The notes below the pieces were generated by a model. It was given only the letters and a program-made list of their open reading frames with translations. It had not been told where the DNA came from and ran no database searches. A DNA stretch of 64,000 bases from Paraburkholderia dioscoreae (lineage in GTDB: Bacteria > Pseudomonadota > Gammaproteobacteria > Burkholderiales > Burkholderiaceae): NCBI RefSeq assembly GCF_902459535.1, contig NZ_LR699554.1, positions 2,108,001 to 2,172,000 on the forward strand, in the 5' to 3' direction. Positions within the stretch are counted from its first letter, which is position 1. Each line of letters opens with the position of its first letter. Shown here in pieces: positions 63,147 through 64,000 of this stretch. The translations under genes were made by a program, and so were the position numbers.

Positions 63147-64000
63147 TTAATCCGTGCATGCCGGGCAAGCCAACGGCTCGGCCGCCACAGGCTGCTCGCT
63201 GCGGCCGAAGCTCGCCAGCGCGGCGAGCCCCAGCAACGCGAGACCGCTGCCGAGCAGAAAGTCGGCCGAAATACCCACATGGTCGACCACCACGCCGCCC
63301 ACCAGCGACCCCACCGCAATCGCCACCTGAATGATGCTCACGAACAAGGCCGAACCCGCTTCGGGCGAATCCGGCGTAGCACGCTGAATCCAGATGCTGA
63401 AGCACAGCGGCAATGCGCCGAACGAAATGCCCCACGCGAGCACCAGCGCCATGACCCCGACCGTCGAATGCTGCAGCAGGGGCAGCGAAACCAGCGCGAA
63501 CATCAGCAGCGAAACCATGACGGCTACCGAGACTTTCAGGTTGCGCGTCACCGTGGACGAAACGGCGAAGTTCGAGAAGAACCCGATTACGCCGAATCCG
63601 AGCAGCAGCCACGTGATCGTCGACATGTCCAGATTCGCATTGCGCAGCAGGAAAGGCGTGATGTACGTGTACGACGAAAAATGCGCGCCGAACACGAGCC
63701 CGACCATCAGCATGCTTCGGCGGGGATGCGGGCGGCGCAGCAACGCCACCAGATCGCGCAGGCGCAACGCGGCGTCCGACGGCAAAGACGGCACGAAAAA
63801 AAACTGCGCGACCAGCGCGATAGCGACCAGCACGCCAGTCGCCATGAACGACAGGCGCCACGATGCGAAGCTGGCGATGAACGTGCCGAGCGGCACGCCG
63901 ATCACCGTGGCGCACGTCACGCCGGTGAGGATGGTTGCCATCGCGCGCGCCGAATCTCTCGGCTTGACGAGCCGCACCGACGCCGCCGTAGCCAGCGTCC
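63147..64000 (-). CDS. MFS transporter, C-terminal part (AraJ/drug-efflux-like)
   Basis: Partial: the N-terminus lies beyond the right edge and the frame stays open to 64000. The visible part, about 284 residues, has nine helices of an MFS carrier of the DHA1/AraJ type: TILTGVTCATVIGVPLGTFIAS, WRLSFMATGVLVAIALVAQF, VSIIQVAIAVGSLVGGVVVDHVG. Ends with a Cys-containing tail (PLACPACTD). Substrate unknown. Confidence 0.85.
   Translation of the reverse strand, partial: TLATAASVRLVKPRDSARAMATILTGVTCATVIGVPLGTFIASFASWRLSFMATGVLVAIALVAQFFFVPSLPSDAALRLRDLVALLRRPHPRRSMLMVGLVFGAHFSSYTYITPFLLRNANLDMSTITWLLLGFGVIGFFSNFAVSSTVTRNLKVSVAVMVSLLMFALVSLPLLQHSTVGVMALVLAWGISFGALPLCFSIWIQRATPDSPEAGSALFVSIIQVAIAVGSLVGGVVVDHVGISADFLLGSGLALLGLAALASFGRSEQPVAAEPLACPACTD

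Noticed and set aside
1..64000. tRNA, rRNA, CRISPR, insertion sequence or prophage
   Set aside because: No cloverleaf-like tRNA sequence, direct-repeat array, transposase, integrase or phage gene was seen in any part of the window.

Overview
The window is GC-rich, densely coded proteobacterial DNA. Protein content (DUF4148 secreted protein, Burkholderia-type porin, short second IF-1, DUF1488, AtzE/HpxZ pair, diketo-hydrolase-type L-rhamnose genes) points to a Burkholderiaceae soil or plant-associated species, most likely Paraburkholderia or a close relative. This is inferred from gene content, not from a marker gene. I saw no rRNA, tRNA, CRISPR array, insertion sequence or prophage. It reads as accessory-rich chromosome or chromid.

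Layout. 1-14 kb: end of an AraC-type regulator, an NfeD protease/stomatin pair, a purine-type NCS2 permease, a cytochrome b561, a sigma-54 activator of AcoR type with a small [2Fe-2S] ferredoxin, several small conserved proteins, a YheO/DauR-type regulator, IF-1, a GntR regulator and a Zn alcohol dehydrogenase. 14.3-32 kb: a large catabolic locus bracketed by two paralogous MarR regulators. It holds a polar amino-acid-type ABC transporter (SBP, two permeases, ATPase) and a nine-gene minus-strand operon: cyclic-amidase-like metallohydrolase, three-subunit molybdenum hydroxylase, CoxG-like protein, DUF1116/AllG-like protein, HpxZ-like protein, AtzE-like amidase and a PhyH-type dioxygenase. A divergent gamma-glutamyltransferase-like gene plus an OxlT-like carrier follows. 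32-46 kb: TonB receptor with PepSY protein, a CynX/NimT-type carrier, orphan NasT-NasS, a TctDE-type two-component system divergent from an ABC transporter, and a frameshifted porin. 46-58 kb: complete-looking L-rhamnose uptake and oxidative catabolism genes around a LysR regulator. 58-64 kb: BigR/YeeE/YedE sulfur module, trans-3-hydroxyproline dehydratase, LivK-like binding protein, PlsC-type acyltransferase and the end of an MFS carrier.

How it works together. The 14.3-32 kb locus is the most interesting part. Its three main transcription units each have a good -24/-12 (sigma-54) promoter match in the expected position, and a fourth match lies before nasT. GGTGYACC palindromes occur in the same intergenic regions. 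I infer a nitrogen-controlled pathway that imports a nitrogen compound, hydroxylates it with a molybdenum enzyme, opens a cyclic amide, hydrolyses amide bonds and ends near oxamate/oxalate. The substrate cannot be read from the sequence. The rhamnose region encodes ABC uptake, mutarotase, 1-dehydrogenase, a COG3618-type lactonase candidate, rhamnonate dehydratase, a 2-keto-3-deoxy-rhamnonate dehydrogenase candidate and an MFS carrier. The final hydrolase is not in the window.
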